Below are positions 1-9,167 of a stretch of 64,000 nucleotides of DNA, one piece after another (the first letter of the stretch is position 1; each line of letters opens with the position of its first letter). The position numbers were made by a program, and so were the translations under genes. Below the pieces are notes generated by a model that saw nothing but the letters and a program-made list of their open reading frames with translations, searched no databases and was not told where the DNA came from. Origin of the DNA: Cyclobacterium lianum (GTDB lineage Bacteria > Bacteroidota > Bacteroidia > Cytophagales > Cyclobacteriaceae); NCBI RefSeq assembly GCF_900143075.1, contig NZ_FRCY01000014.1, forward strand, positions 62,001-126,000. Direction: 5' to 3'.

Positions 1-1372
1 GCATGTCCCCGCCCATCAGGCCGAAACTCATAAAGGGTTTACCGTCCTTCGTCACAAAAGCAGGAATAATCGTATGGAATGGCCGCTTGCCGGGTGCGTA
101 GACGTTGATATGCCCTTCTTCTAAAATAAATCCGGCACCTCTGTTTTGAAGCACGAAACCCAATCCAGCCGGAACGACTCTGGAACCAAAGAGCGCCGAA
201 TTGCTTTGAATCAGGGAGACCATATTGCCATCCCCATCCGCAACTGTCAGGTAGATGGTGTGGTCTCCGGATGTTAACCCTTCCTCGAACGCTCCTGCCC
301 TTTCAGGATCAATCAATTTTCTGCGTTCTGCTGCATATTCCTCCGATAATAACTGCTCCAGTGGAATCGTCCCGAAATTGGGATCTCCATAGTAGGTGCT
401 CATGTCCGCATAGGCCAATTTCTTGGCTTCTAAAAAGGTATGGATATGGGCTGCACTGCCGTAACCCATGCTGGCCAGATCGAAGCCTTTGAGGATATTC
501 AGCATCTGAAGCGCCGCCATCCCCTGCCCATTGGGCGGCATTTCCCAGATGTCGTATCCCCGGTAATTGATCGATACCGGATCAACCCACTCGGGCGCAT
601 TGTTTGCCAGATCTTCTGCGCTGAGGTAGCCTCCCTCCATTTGTACCTGATCGGCGATGGTTTGGGCAACTTCCCCGGCATAGAATCCATCCCTCCCCTG
701 CTCCGCAATGATTTCCAGGGTATTGGCCAGGTCCGGATTTGAAAATAGCTCCCCGAGATGGGGAAGCCTGCCTTCACTGGTAAAGTAAGTGGCTTCAAAT
801 GATGGATTACCTGGCCCCAGATTGACGGTGGAAAAATTATCCGACACTTCGGAGGAAACCGGAATACCCTCCCTGGCATAATTGATGGCGGGCTGCAGCA
901 AATCGCTGAATTCCAAGGCTCCAAATTTCTCATGCAGCGCAAACCAACCACCCACTGTACCGGGAGTTGTAACAGACAGCGGACCTTTAGTACGGCTCTT
1001 ACCCGCTTCGATCTCGGCTTTGAATTGATCTACTGATAAGTTAGCCGGTGATTTTCCGCTGGCATTGAGTCCATATAATTCCTGCGTTTCCTCATCCCAG
1101 ACAATGGCAAATAAATCGCCCCCGATACCATTATTCCCGGGATCGGCAAATCCTAAAAAAGCATTGGCTGCAATGGCTGCATCCACGGCAGTTCCTCCAC
1201 GCTTAAGTATGTCAATGGCAATTTGGGTAGCCAGCGGATGATTGGTGGCCGCCATTCCATTTGTGGCGAGTACTTCAGAGCGGGTAGCAAAGGACTTGCC
1301 CGAAAGCCTGTCCTGGGCTTGCGACAGGGGGACTGATGTCAGTAGTAGCAGTATTGAAAAGATTGCTTTCAT
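1..1372 (-). CDS. ggt: Gamma-glutamyltransferase family protein (3' end missing)
   Basis: N-terminal nucleophile hydrolase of the gamma-glutamyltranspeptidase family, expected in the periplasm, where it would cleave gamma-glutamyl amides such as glutathione. An N-terminal signal peptide (MKAIFSILLLLTSVPLSQAQ) is followed by the typical ATNHPLAT and GGTAVDAAIAAN segments. The presumed autoprocessing threonine is residue 372, in GDHTIYLTVADGDGN, a variant seen in YwrD-like members rather than the TTH form of E. coli Ggt. The ORF continues past the left edge, so about 457 residues of a normal 550-600 are visible. The ATG at 1372 is chosen because it begins the signal peptide. Family is sure; the substrate is not known. 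Confidence 0.93.
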   Translation of the reverse strand, partial: MKAIFSILLLLTSVPLSQAQDRLSGKSFATRSEVLATNGMAATNHPLATQIAIDILKRGGTAVDAAIAANAFLGFADPGNNGIGGDLFAIVWDEETQELYGLNASGKSPANLSVDQFKAEIEAGKSRTKGPLSVTTPGTVGGWFALHEKFGALEFSDLLQPAINYAREGIPVSSEVSDNFSTVNLGPGNPSFEATYFTSEGRLPHLGELFSNPDLANTLEIIAEQGRDGFYAGEVAQTIADQVQMEGGYLSAEDLANNAPEWVDPVSINYRGYDIWEMPPNGQGMAALQMLNILKGFDLASMGYGSAAHIHTFLEAKKLAYADMSTYYGDPNFGTIPLEQLLSEEYAAERRKLIDPERAGAFEEGLTSGDHTIYLTVADGDGNMVSLIQSNSALFGSRVVPAGLGFVLQNRGAGFILEEGHINVYAPGKRPFHTIIPAFVTKDGKPFMSFGLMGGDM

Positions 1373-1773
1373 TTTGTCTGGTATTTTATGGTATTTGTAA
1401 AAGGTATGCGGCACAGGAGATTAAGCTAGGAAAAAAAACGCAAAAGATCATGGAAAAAGGCCTTAAAATGCTTCTTGCCAGATTGAGGGAGGCTGAGGGA
1501 GGAAGAGATTTAGAGACGGAGGGACGAAGTGACTGAGTGACTGAGTGACTAGAAGACTGGGGGACTTAGAGACTGAGAAATGGGAGTACTCCATGAATCA
1601 CATTACCAATAGCCTGGTCGAAATCAAAAGGCATGCGAACCAGATTGTGAATCAATCTCCTCTTAAGTTTGCGTTCTAATTTTCGACTGTTATTTACTAT
1701 GAATTTGAACTTTAATTTTCATAAATCATGTTTAAATTAGCATATATTTTTATGCCATTATACATCAATAATT
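1373..1773. other. Intergenic stretch with GACT-type low-complexity run
   Basis: About 400 bases between the divergent ggt and vapB. Positions 1514-1580 contain a degenerate run of the unit GACTGAGT (GACTGAGTGACTGAGTGACT at 1531-1550, then decayed copies such as GACTGG, GACTTAGAGACTGAG). The remainder is AT-rich, especially 1680-1773, and should contain the vapBC promoter and operator. I see no clear palindrome and no convincing gene. Confidence 0.6.
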
Positions 1774-1965
1774 ATGAGAACTACATTGGAAATACCAGAA
1801 AAGCTAATAAAAGAAGCTATGGAGCTTACTGGTGCTAAAACGAAGAGCCAGTTGATAAAAGAGGCCTTGGAAGATCAAATAGCACGCATAAAAAGAAAGC
1901 GATTGATCAGCTACAAAGGGACAATTGATCTGGAAATTGACCTGGATAAGCTTAGAAAGCGATAG
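1774..1965 (+). CDS. vapB: VapB-type antitoxin (ribbon-helix-helix)
   Basis: Small 63-residue antitoxin. It begins with the beta-strand and helix typical of the VapB RHH family (MRTTLEIPEKLIKEAMELTG, then KTKSQLIKEALEDQI) and ends in a basic/acidic tail that would wrap the toxin. The RHH dimer normally binds its own promoter, and the C-terminal tail blocks the PIN active site. The toxin gene starts right at or inside its stop codon, so the two are translationally coupled. Start ATG at 1774 agrees with the conserved first residues. Confidence 0.88.
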   Translation: MRTTLEIPEKLIKEAMELTGAKTKSQLIKEALEDQIARIKRKRLISYKGTIDLEIDLDKLRKR

Positions 1966-1966
1966 T

Positions 1967-2353
1967 TTGTCTGGGTACAGGGTTTTGGTGGATAGTTCGG
2001 TCTGGATTGATTATTTCAAGTCTGGAAATATTCCTATTCTCGATGGGATGATAACCGAAGACCTGGTATGTACAAACGAATTAATTTTGACGGAGTTATC
2101 GCCTTTTTTGGAACATAAAGGCAGATATGATATCCTGGAAAACCTCCTTGAATTAGAAATGATTCCCCTTTCCATTGATTGGCAACTCATCCAAAAATAC
2201 CAACTTTTAAATCTTCAAAAAGGTGTTAATAAGGTCGGTATTCCTGATTTGATCATTCTGCAACAAGTAATACATCAAAGATTATCCCTTTTCAGTTTTG
2301 ACAAGCATTTTAAATTAATGCAGAGTTACTTAAACTTTGAGCTGATAAAATAA
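1967..2353 (+). CDS. vapC: VapC-type PIN-domain ribonuclease toxin
   Basis: PIN-domain toxin of about 128 residues. VLVDSSVWIDYF near the N-terminus carries the first catalytic Asp, NELILTE the conserved acidic residue, GIPDLIIL the third, and FSFDKHF the fourth. VapC toxins cleave RNA (often tRNA) with Mg2+ or Mn2+. There is no ATG in the right place: the first conserved strand starts only a few codons after TTG 1967, which lies just past the vapB stop. A second TTG at 1925 inside vapB would add 14 residues and cannot be excluded. All four acidic positions look intact, so the toxin is probably functional. Confidence 0.85.
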   Translation: MSGYRVLVDSSVWIDYFKSGNIPILDGMITEDLVCTNELILTELSPFLEHKGRYDILENLLELEMIPLSIDWQLIQKYQLLNLQKGVNKVGIPDLIILQQVIHQRLSLFSFDKHFKLMQSYLNFELIK

Positions 2354-2402
2354 TGGAGAAAGCAGATGTTTACAAAATTAATTCAATCAATATAATTTCT
2401 CC

Positions 2403-3722
2403 TCACAACCCCTGTTCGACTACTTCCTCCCTATCCACCCATTCTCCGTTAAGCATTACTTTTTTGATGGCGTACATGGCTTTGATATCCACGGAGGGGT
2501 CACCTGCTACCAGGATCAGATCGGCCAGCTTCCCGGGTTCAATACTTCCCAGGCGGTCCTGGGTTCGGAAATAACGGGCGTTATGGATGGTGCTGCTGGA
2601 AATGGCCTCCAGGGGGCTCATACCGGCTTCCACAAATAATTCCATCTCTCGCTGGTAGGCCAAACCGCGTTGTGCGTATTTGCCGGAATTGTGGGAACCG
2701 GTAACAATGGTGACTCCGGCCTGATGTGCCATCCCTACAAAATCAAGCATGTTCTTAAAAGCTTTTGCCTGATACTCCACGTCGCCAGCTTGCCGTTCAA
2801 AGGTGGCCAGGGTAGGTGATAGTACTACCTTATTTTTTACGGCAAGGTCAAGTACCTCTTTCACCCGGTCAGCGGACAAATCTATCTTTGACCAAAGCAG
2901 GTACCGGCCATCCCTTCGGTAATTATTATCTGCCTGAACGCCTTCTCTGAATTCCCTGGCATCCTCAGGGTCGGCCAGTGCTGTGCCAAAAGAAGTTACG
3001 TGCTCCACCCCTCGCAAACCGGCAAGTATAGCATCATCCGCATCTACCAGTTCCAGATGCGCTACCACCGGAATATGGTAAAAATCGGCCGTCTGTAAGA
3101 CTGTCTCATAGTACTTCAGCGGAAGCCTGAAATAGATCTTGATGCCGGATCCTCCTTGTTTTACATAGTCTCCGATCAGTGACCTGATGTGGCCCGGACT
3201 CCTTATCAGCGCGGCCTGATCCAGATAGACCCCCGGATACCCGTCCAGATGAGCTCCTGTCAGGTACACCCGTGGCATTTTTGCCTGCGCAAAATGCAGG
3301 GATTGGTAAAACCGAAAAGGGTGTCCGGGATCCCTGACAGTCGTCACCCCATTGGTAAGGATGGCATGTAAGGCCTTGTTGTTATTGACGTTGTGTAAAT
3401 GCGAATCTATCAAACCCGGCAGCAGGCTCATTGCTGTGCCATCCGTTTTTTCCGCTCCCTCAGGAACGTTTACCTGATCTGCCGGTCCTGCTTCGAGTAT
3501 CCGGTTTCCTTTTACCAGCACAGTAGCATTCTCCTGAGGCGGCCCTCCCAGCCCATCTATCAGGCGAACATTTACAATTGCCCTGACCTGATCATCTGAA
3601 GGCCCGTCTGGCGGGTTCACTTCCAGTAGCGAGGGACTTTGCGCAAAAACCAGGTTGGTCAGGCATAAAAACCCGAGACCCAGCAAAAAAATAATATTGT
3701 TCGATAATTTCACCGTTTTCAT
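2403..3722 (-). CDS. Secreted amidohydrolase family protein
   Basis: Metal-dependent amidohydrolase with a signal peptide (MKTVKLSNNIIFLLGLGFLC and following, ending VFAQ) and the imidazolonepropionase/dipeptidase-like layout: composite beta-sandwich parts at both ends around a TIM barrel. HxH is at residues 108/110 (IDSHLHNV), GIKIY supplies the possible bridging Lys at 195, and His 222 (VAHLEL) and His 241 (GVEHVTSFG) follow. The usual last-strand GTDAG, whose Asp is the catalytic residue, reads GSHNSG here (His 344). The C-terminal DRLGSIEPGKLADLILVAGDP is typical. Start chosen at the internal ATG 3722 because it opens the signal peptide; an upstream start at 3794 is poorer. The substrate is unknown. 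Confidence 0.85.
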   Translation of the reverse strand: MKTVKLSNNIIFLLGLGFLCLTNLVFAQSPSLLEVNPPDGPSDDQVRAIVNVRLIDGLGGPPQENATVLVKGNRILEAGPADQVNVPEGAEKTDGTAMSLLPGLIDSHLHNVNNNKALHAILTNGVTTVRDPGHPFRFYQSLHFAQAKMPRVYLTGAHLDGYPGVYLDQAALIRSPGHIRSLIGDYVKQGGSGIKIYFRLPLKYYETVLQTADFYHIPVVAHLELVDADDAILAGLRGVEHVTSFGTALADPEDAREFREGVQADNNYRRDGRYLLWSKIDLSADRVKEVLDLAVKNKVVLSPTLATFERQAGDVEYQAKAFKNMLDFVGMAHQAGVTIVTGSHNSGKYAQRGLAYQREMELFVEAGMSPLEAISSSTIHNARYFRTQDRLGSIEPGKLADLILVAGDPSVDIKAMYAIKKVMLNGEWVDREEVVEQGL

Positions 3723-3898
3723 AGGTTTCAAATTCAATCCGTAACTGTTTCTTTTGGATCTTCTAAATGTATCCATCCTTTTCGAATAATACAAGAAGGG
3801 GAAGTGGCTTTGGATCCAGATGGAAAGATCGGTTCCAGTATTTATTCATCAGTACCCTTTGGAAATTCAGGGAGCTGAAACAAGAGGAAAATTACCAC

Positions 3899-5197
3899 TC
3901 ACCTGACCTTTAACCATGCATTTTCGGTCACATTGCTGGTTTCTGCTGAGTCAATCTCATATAAGGTAGCGCGTTCATTTAGCCCTGTGTACATGCCATT
4001 CAAAAAGTGACAGTTAGCTACTTTTGCCTGTATCCTTACCAGAGATTGGCCATTCCCCATGATGTTCATGGCCTGTATGGTATGTATTTTACCCGGCAAC
4101 GATTCTTCTCCATATCCCCTGCCTCCAATCAGCAGGGCTTCATACCTATCCTCCCTGGCTCTAAAAATAACCCCACTAATGAAGACATGATGGATTCCTG
4201 CCCTGTCGCTGCCTCTTATCGCGATAGCCCGGTACCGGTTTTCACAGGAGATATTCGTAATCACCACCTGCTCAATATCATCTTCCGGTCCGTACCAGCG
4301 ACTGGCCGTGACCATACTCCCATTAATATCCCCATTTTGTTTGGGTTTATCCGGAGCAGTATCCAAATTTGAAAGTGCTATAAAATCATCTCCTGTCAGG
4401 CCTGAGATGTTATCGATCCGAACGTTTTTACATCCTTGTCTCAGGTTAATCCCGTCCTTATTGGCTGTCATCAATTGCTGTCCATCCACCGTCACAAACT
4501 CCTGATTGAAAATGGTCACATCGGATATATCTATTCCCACTGTTCGCTCAAAACTAACGGTCCAGCCATGCGCGTTTTCAAAGCGAACATTTTTAAGGCT
4601 GAAGTCCCGGACATACCCTATCAATACCATAATATTCCTCCAGTCACCCGTTTGTTTCAAACCAGGTTTTCCGGCATCGCTTCCGTAACTTACCCGCCAG
4701 TTCCCCTTTTCCTGCTCCACTTGCGGATTCAGGCTAAGCGTCCTGGCACCGTCACCAGTAGCCCGGGGATTGACCGCGCCTTTGAGTACCGCATTTCCAA
4801 TTCCATAAATCCGTATGTTTTCGTTCCAGTCCGGATCGGTAATGCCGGCTCCTACATTGTCCGAACGGAACAGGTTGTCTCTGCTTGTATCAGAAAGTTG
4901 CAAGGTGCAATTGTCCAAAATCAGCGTCATATTGCTTGGTAGCAACAAGGCACTATCGATCATCCATATTTTCGTACCGTTGGTATTTTCCATAGGAATA
5001 CGCACCATTTGGGTACTTGTTTTGGCCATTTCTATGGCCTGGATAATGCGTTCTGTATCCGTTCCTTCAAAAGAATTTGGGTTTACCGATTGAGATTTCC
5101 AGGGATCTCCACTTTCCGCAGCAAAGCTTTGAAAAGCGGTAATACAAGCAAACAGGTAACAATAAATTACCCAAGGAAAATAGTTTCGCTTCAACAT
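3899..5197 (-). CDS. Secreted right-handed beta-helix protein, GH28/pectate-lyase-like
   Basis: 432 residues with an N-terminal signal segment (MLKRNYFPWVIYCYLFACIT and following) and the repeating short hydrophobic strands of a parallel beta-helix. ANKDGINLRQG followed by GLTGDDFIALSN resembles the NTDG and GDD acidic motifs of polygalacturonase-type (GH28) enzymes. I do not see the GH28 GHG histidine motif, so polygalacturonase activity is not supported; a related glycan hydrolase, lyase or glycan-binding role is possible. It is convergent with nothing close by and stands alone, 176 bases downstream of the amidohydrolase start on the same strand. Confidence 0.72.
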   Translation of the reverse strand: MLKRNYFPWVIYCYLFACITAFQSFAAESGDPWKSQSVNPNSFEGTDTERIIQAIEMAKTSTQMVRIPMENTNGTKIWMIDSALLLPSNMTLILDNCTLQLSDTSRDNLFRSDNVGAGITDPDWNENIRIYGIGNAVLKGAVNPRATGDGARTLSLNPQVEQEKGNWRVSYGSDAGKPGLKQTGDWRNIMVLIGYVRDFSLKNVRFENAHGWTVSFERTVGIDISDVTIFNQEFVTVDGQQLMTANKDGINLRQGCKNVRIDNISGLTGDDFIALSNLDTAPDKPKQNGDINGSMVTASRWYGPEDDIEQVVITNISCENRYRAIAIRGSDRAGIHHVFISGVIFRAREDRYEALLIGGRGYGEESLPGKIHTIQAMNIMGNGQSLVRIQAKVANCHFLNGMYTGLNERATLYEIDSAETSNVTENAWLKVR

Positions 5198-5455
5198 AAG
5201 GGCTTATTTTTGGACAAAAATCAGGTTGGATCAATACATGCATTCTGGGAACAAAGCGCAAACCAAAATTGGCCTACCTCAAAGCATTTAACTTATCAGG
5301 TAAAGGAAAATTAACCAACTTTGGCGGATAAAAAAAATAAGCAACTGTCGGAAGGGAAAACCAGCGTCCTTACGCATGGATCCTACACCCCGGAAAAAGC
5401 TACTGAATTCAAAAATACAGGCTTATTCCAAAAATCTTCATTGTTTTTCATATAA
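5198..5455. other. Intergenic stretch, no feature recognised
   Basis: Between the divergent beta-helix gene and the TVP38-family gene. It should contain the promoter of the former. Both strands were read and no gene, hairpin with T-run or repeat stands out. Confidence 0.5.
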
Positions 5456-5488
5456 TTGGTATTTTCGGTACAATCTATGCTAGATTTG
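5456..5488 (+). promoter_or_regulatory. Putative Bacteroidota promoter for the TVP38-family gene
   Basis: TAGATTTG at 5481-5488 fits the -7 consensus TAnnTTTG exactly, with a TTG at 5456-5458 as a possible -33 element (22-base spacer, slightly long). The predicted transcript would have a leader of about 25 bases before the ATG at 5518. Confidence 0.45.
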
Positions 5489-5517
5489 AACCAGATTTTA
5501 TCCTTAGTTTTTCAAAT

Positions 5518-6210
5518 ATGTCCAAAAATAAACAGGCCATCTGGCCCTATGTGCTTTCTGTTCTCTTTATAGGAAGCCTGATTGCTTTGTATTTTCTCAA
5601 CAGTTCCGTTCAGGATTTTTTTTCAGAAGCCTGGTCTGTGCTCAGCAGCGATGACGAGCAAAAGATCTCCAATTGGGTGAATCAATTTGGCTATTGGGGA
5701 CCTTTCATCATTGTACTGGCCATGGTCTTACAGATGTTTATGTTTGTCATTCCGTCCTTCTTATTGATGGTGGTGACGGTACTTGCCTATGGACCCTGGC
5801 TGGGAAGTGCGATCATTTTGGTGGCCATATTTTCCGCATCCAGCATAGGGTATGGCATAGGGGTAAAATTCGGCACACCGGTGATCGATAAATTGCTTGG
5901 TGAGGATACAGAAAAGAAGATAGCGGGTTTTTTGGAAGACTACGGATTTTGGGCCGTTATCGTGACCCGTCTTTCACCTTTTCTTTCCAACGATGCCATC
6001 AGCATCATCGGCGGCATGCTGCGGATGGGTTACTGGAAATTTATAGGAGCTACCCTGCTGGGAATTTTTCCCCTGACGGTTTTGATCGCCTTTCTGGGAG
6101 AAAACTACGAGCGCATGAAAGGAGGCCTGGTTTGGGTCGGAGCCGTTAGCTTGGTGGGTTTTATAGCCTATGTCTGGTGGGACAGGAAACGGCAGAAAAA
6201 ACAAAAATGA
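5518..6210 (+). CDS. TVP38/TMEM64 family (VTT/DedA-like) membrane protein
   Basis: 230-residue inner-membrane protein with the VTT (SNARE-associated) domain. An N-terminal membrane helix (about residues 10-28) is followed by re-entrant-type segments FVIPSFLLMVVTVLAYGPWLG and the conserved GYGIGVKFG, then VIVTRLSPFLSNDAISIIGGMLRM, the family's R-x-x-P-x-x-x-N-D signature. VTT proteins act as lipid scramblases or transporters in other systems; no specific substrate can be read here. It ends in a short basic cytoplasmic tail (RKRQKKQK). It is monocistronic: a tRNA terminator on the other strand follows. Confidence 0.92.
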   Translation: MSKNKQAIWPYVLSVLFIGSLIALYFLNSSVQDFFSEAWSVLSSDDEQKISNWVNQFGYWGPFIIVLAMVLQMFMFVIPSFLLMVVTVLAYGPWLGSAIILVAIFSASSIGYGIGVKFGTPVIDKLLGEDTEKKIAGFLEDYGFWAVIVTRLSPFLSNDAISIIGGMLRMGYWKFIGATLLGIFPLTVLIAFLGENYERMKGGLVWVGAVSLVGFIAYVWWDRKRQKKQK

Positions 6211-6290
6211 GTCTGCAGCGGTGAATTCCAATTGTCAACGATCTGAATCGCGATATGCTAAGAACTCATTCTTGTACAAATGGCGCGCAA

Positions 6291-6329
6291 ATAAAAAAGG
6301 CACCACAAGTAAAATACCTGTAAGTGCCT
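6291..6329 (-). terminator. Terminator downstream of tRNA-Thr
   Basis: Arms GTGCCT (6324-6329) and AGGCAC (6298-6303) form the base of an imperfect hairpin, followed on the minus strand by a run of six T (6292-6297). It sits 11 bases after the end of the tRNA. Confidence 0.6.
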
Positions 6330-6339
6330 GATAATCAAG

Positions 6340-6412
<73 letters not shown>

Positions 6413-6553
6413 CTTTTTAGAAAATCGCATCTGGCAGATCAGCAAAACCGCTCCCTTTCCCCAAATGCGAGTGCAAATATAGTTTTATGCCGTTAGTAAA
6501 TCAAAGATTTTTCGGATAATTTTAAAAAAACTATTCGACTTCCACCCTGCCAT

Positions 6554-8443
6554 TTAAAATTCCCGGATGATTGACAGCTTCTTTTTCAGCTTATCCACTT
6601 CCTGCTCTGCTTTGTCGATTTTCTCCTCAAACTGATCCTTCAATTTATCTGCGGTCCTGGAAGAGGCAAAAAACTCCAGGTTGTTTCGCCAGAGGGTGAT
6701 GTTGTTTTCCAGATCTGAAATTTGTTTCCGGATGCCATGTTCCTTTTTGTTCAGCACCCTGTTGCTGTTGGGATCGGCCTGCAATTTATTCAGGTTTAAC
6801 CTGAACAGAAAATCATCCTTGCTTTCGCCTTCCAGATCCAACTGACCCAGGTAAACGTTCACCGAATCATTGAATTTGGCAGAAATATCTTTCATGTTTT
6901 TCCTGGGAACGAAGCCGATCTCATTGAATTGCTGGATAAGGGATTCCAGGTGTTCAGGACTTACATCCTCCTTGCCATTAGCGGCCGCTTCTATTTCTGC
7001 GCATACCGCCTCTTTGGCTGCCAGGTTTTCTTCAAAAGCCTTGTTGGTTTCCTTGTTGGCATTTCTGCGGTTGTCAAAGAAAGTATCACAGGCTTTTTTG
7101 AACCGTCCATACAGGCTATCCCGGAATTTCTCCGGCAAGGGTCCCAGCTCCTTCCAGTCTTTTTGCAATTGGATCAGGTGATTGGATGTCTCCTTCCAAT
7201 CTGTGCTTTCGATATGTGCTTCCGCATCAGCAATCAATGCTTCAGCTTTTTCCTTGTTTTGATGCCTTACTTCATCTAATTCCTTAAAGAACTGATTTTT
7301 GTGCTGAAAAAATTGCTTGAACAGTCCCCAGAAGGTTTTGTTGATCTCTTTTCCGGATTCCCTGGGCACCGGCCCTATGGCCTCCCATTCTTTCTGAATG
7401 GCTAGTATCTCTTTGGTTTTGGTATTCCAGTCGCGGATTTTCTCTGCCTTAAATGCCTTGAATGCTTCCAGCCTTTCTATCAATTTAACTTTTAATTCCA
7501 GATTGGCTTTAAAAACCTCCCTCTGACTTTCGTAATACTCCTTTCTCCTGTTATAGATGGCATCAGAAGCTGCTTTAAACCGTTGCCAGAGGGCTTCCTG
7601 CTCGTCTCTGGGGACCGGGCCTATATGTTTGAATTCCTCATGAAGCTCGTTCAAGGACCGAATCGCTTCTTTAATATCTGCCGTTTCAGAGAGGGCCTCA
7701 GCTTTATCACAAAGCTCCAGTTTGCTTTCCAGATTCTTCTTCCTGTCAAGTTCCTTCAGTTCAAAATAAATGCTCCGGTTATCATAAAATCTGTCCATCA
7801 GGGCATTATAGGAGGCCCACAGATTTTTGTTTTGGCTATGGGGAACAGGGCCTATTTTTTTCCACTCTTCCTGAATTTTCTTGATGGTCTCTATGCTGTG
7901 TGTGGTCTCCTCTCCATCCACCAGGCCTCTGAGACGGTCCAGAATCAGATTCTTCTCCTGGGCATTTTTTTCTTTTGACCGCTCTAATTCCCGTATTAAT
8001 TCGTGTCTTTTGTCTTTAAATTGCTGGAAGGTGGCAAAAAACTCCCTGTCCTCGTCAGCTCCGCGGAAATCGAATCCTTCCTCATCCCCTCCATCGGCAA
8101 GGTACTGCTGCTGTGCCAGCTCCTTTTCCTTGCTGTAATATTCCTCGTAATGACTTTTTATTTCCTGCACCAGACTGTCACCCCTCATAAAATTCTGCTG
8201 GCTGACAATTTCCTTCAACGCTTTAAGTAACTGAGCTTTATCAAAGTTACTGTAGTCTACGCTTTCTTCCTCATGCTCCTCTTCTTCGGGTGCCTCTGTA
8301 CCCTCGTTGACATCCTCCTCGCTGGTATTTTCAGGCTTTTGCTCCTTTTCCTCTGCGCTTGCATCCATACCTGATTCCTGCTTATCTACCAGGCTTTCAG
8401 TAACCTTGTCCTCTTTTCCGGACATTTCTTTATCCTTATCCAT
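6554..8443 (-). CDS. DUF349 repeat protein
   Basis: 629-residue, highly charged, mostly helical protein. An acidic, low-complexity N-terminus of about 75 residues is followed by five DUF349 repeats, each about 70 residues and marked by the pattern W/F-K-x-I-G-P-V-P then F-x-x-x-x-D-x-F-x-x-R (EEWKKIGPVPHSQNK, EEFKHIGPVPRDEQE, KEWEAIGPVPRESGK, KDWKELGPLPEKFRD, FNEIGFVPRKNMKD). The C-terminus is a coiled coil. DUF349 proteins are common in Bacteroidota and Actinobacteria. No enzymatic motif is present and the function is unknown. Downstream tRNA-Thr is on the same strand but separately terminated. Confidence 0.93.
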   Translation of the reverse strand: MDKDKEMSGKEDKVTESLVDKQESGMDASAEEKEQKPENTSEEDVNEGTEAPEEEEHEEESVDYSNFDKAQLLKALKEIVSQQNFMRGDSLVQEIKSHYEEYYSKEKELAQQQYLADGGDEEGFDFRGADEDREFFATFQQFKDKRHELIRELERSKEKNAQEKNLILDRLRGLVDGEETTHSIETIKKIQEEWKKIGPVPHSQNKNLWASYNALMDRFYDNRSIYFELKELDRKKNLESKLELCDKAEALSETADIKEAIRSLNELHEEFKHIGPVPRDEQEALWQRFKAASDAIYNRRKEYYESQREVFKANLELKVKLIERLEAFKAFKAEKIRDWNTKTKEILAIQKEWEAIGPVPRESGKEINKTFWGLFKQFFQHKNQFFKELDEVRHQNKEKAEALIADAEAHIESTDWKETSNHLIQLQKDWKELGPLPEKFRDSLYGRFKKACDTFFDNRRNANKETNKAFEENLAAKEAVCAEIEAAANGKEDVSPEHLESLIQQFNEIGFVPRKNMKDISAKFNDSVNVYLGQLDLEGESKDDFLFRLNLNKLQADPNSNRVLNKKEHGIRKQISDLENNITLWRNNLEFFASSRTADKLKDQFEEKIDKAEQEVDKLKKKLSIIREF

Positions 8444-8501
8444 AATAATATCGTATTCCTGCTTAAATCAAACCATACTAAACAAAAGTAGCAATTTTGG
8501 G

Positions 8502-9071
8502 CTAATTAAGTCTTGGGTCTATCGGATAATTTGCCAAAACCTGGAAATCACCTCCCATATTCTTTAATATTTCCCGCCACAGATCGTCCGGTTCGGACTT
8601 GAATATATTTTTAGCCTGGGCATTGTCACATACAATCCAGGTATTTTCTGTGAGCTCTGCGGTAAGCTGACCGGTATCCCAGCCTGAATAACCAATAAAA
8701 AAACGGTAATCTGCCATATCCACCAGGCCGAGTTTATTTTTATCCATCAGCTCGGTGAAGCTGCCCCCCCACCAAAGTGCTTCTCCGAGAGCCACGCTAT
8801 CTTCCAGTTGCTTTTCCCCCTGATAGATAAAATGAAGGGTATTCTGCTCCACGGGACCACCCACATATACTTCCTTGTCCAGCAGTTCACAACCTTCCAG
8901 TAATTCGTCCAATTTAAAAATAGAAAGTTTGTTCAACACCAAACCAAAAGAGCCCAGTTCGTTGTTTTCACAAAGCAATACCACAGAACGAACAAAATTT
9001 TCGTCCTGCAGGAAAGGCTTTGATATGAGCAAACTTCCCGATTGAGGAGATATATTGGAGGATGAATGCAT
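8502..9071 (-). CDS. YqgE/AlgH family protein
   Basis: 189 residues matching the UPF0301/DUF179 family from end to end: SGSLLISKPFLQDENFVRSVVLLCE and the G-x-x-G-L-V-L-N-K stretch near residue 45, then VYVGGPVEQNTLHFIY and the GYSGWDTGQLTAELTENTW motif. The family is soluble and widely conserved; AlgH was tied to alginate regulation in Pseudomonas, but the biochemical role is unsettled. Divergent from pdxH across a 96-base AT-rich gap. Confidence 0.93.
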   Translation of the reverse strand: MHSSSNISPQSGSLLISKPFLQDENFVRSVVLLCENNELGSFGLVLNKLSIFKLDELLEGCELLDKEVYVGGPVEQNTLHFIYQGEKQLEDSVALGEALWWGGSFTELMDKNKLGLVDMADYRFFIGYSGWDTGQLTAELTENTWIVCDNAQAKNIFKSEPDDLWREILKNMGGDFQVLANYPIDPRLN

Positions 9072-9167
9072 TGACCAAGTTTTATATGAGGCTTTAATTT
9101 AAAAGAAAAAAATTTAAATACAATATATTTATATTCTTAAATTAATTTTCTGATTTAATTTGACAAA
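9072..9167. promoter_or_regulatory. Divergent promoter region, algH-like gene / pdxH
   Basis: 96 bases, strongly AT-rich, between two divergent start codons. On the plus strand TTTAATTTG at 9154-9162, just before the pdxH ATG, resembles a -7 element with one base missing. Promoters for both genes must lie here or overlap the coding ends. Confidence 0.4.

Noticed and set aside
499-951. Open frame of 150 codons on the minus strand inside ggt
   Set aside because: It is out of frame with the gamma-glutamyltransferase reading frame, which runs continuously from 1372 to the window edge with all family motifs.
3899-5197. Annotation of the beta-helix protein as polygalacturonase
   Set aside because: The NxDG and GDD motifs are present but the GH28 catalytic His motif GHG is not, so the activity is not supported.
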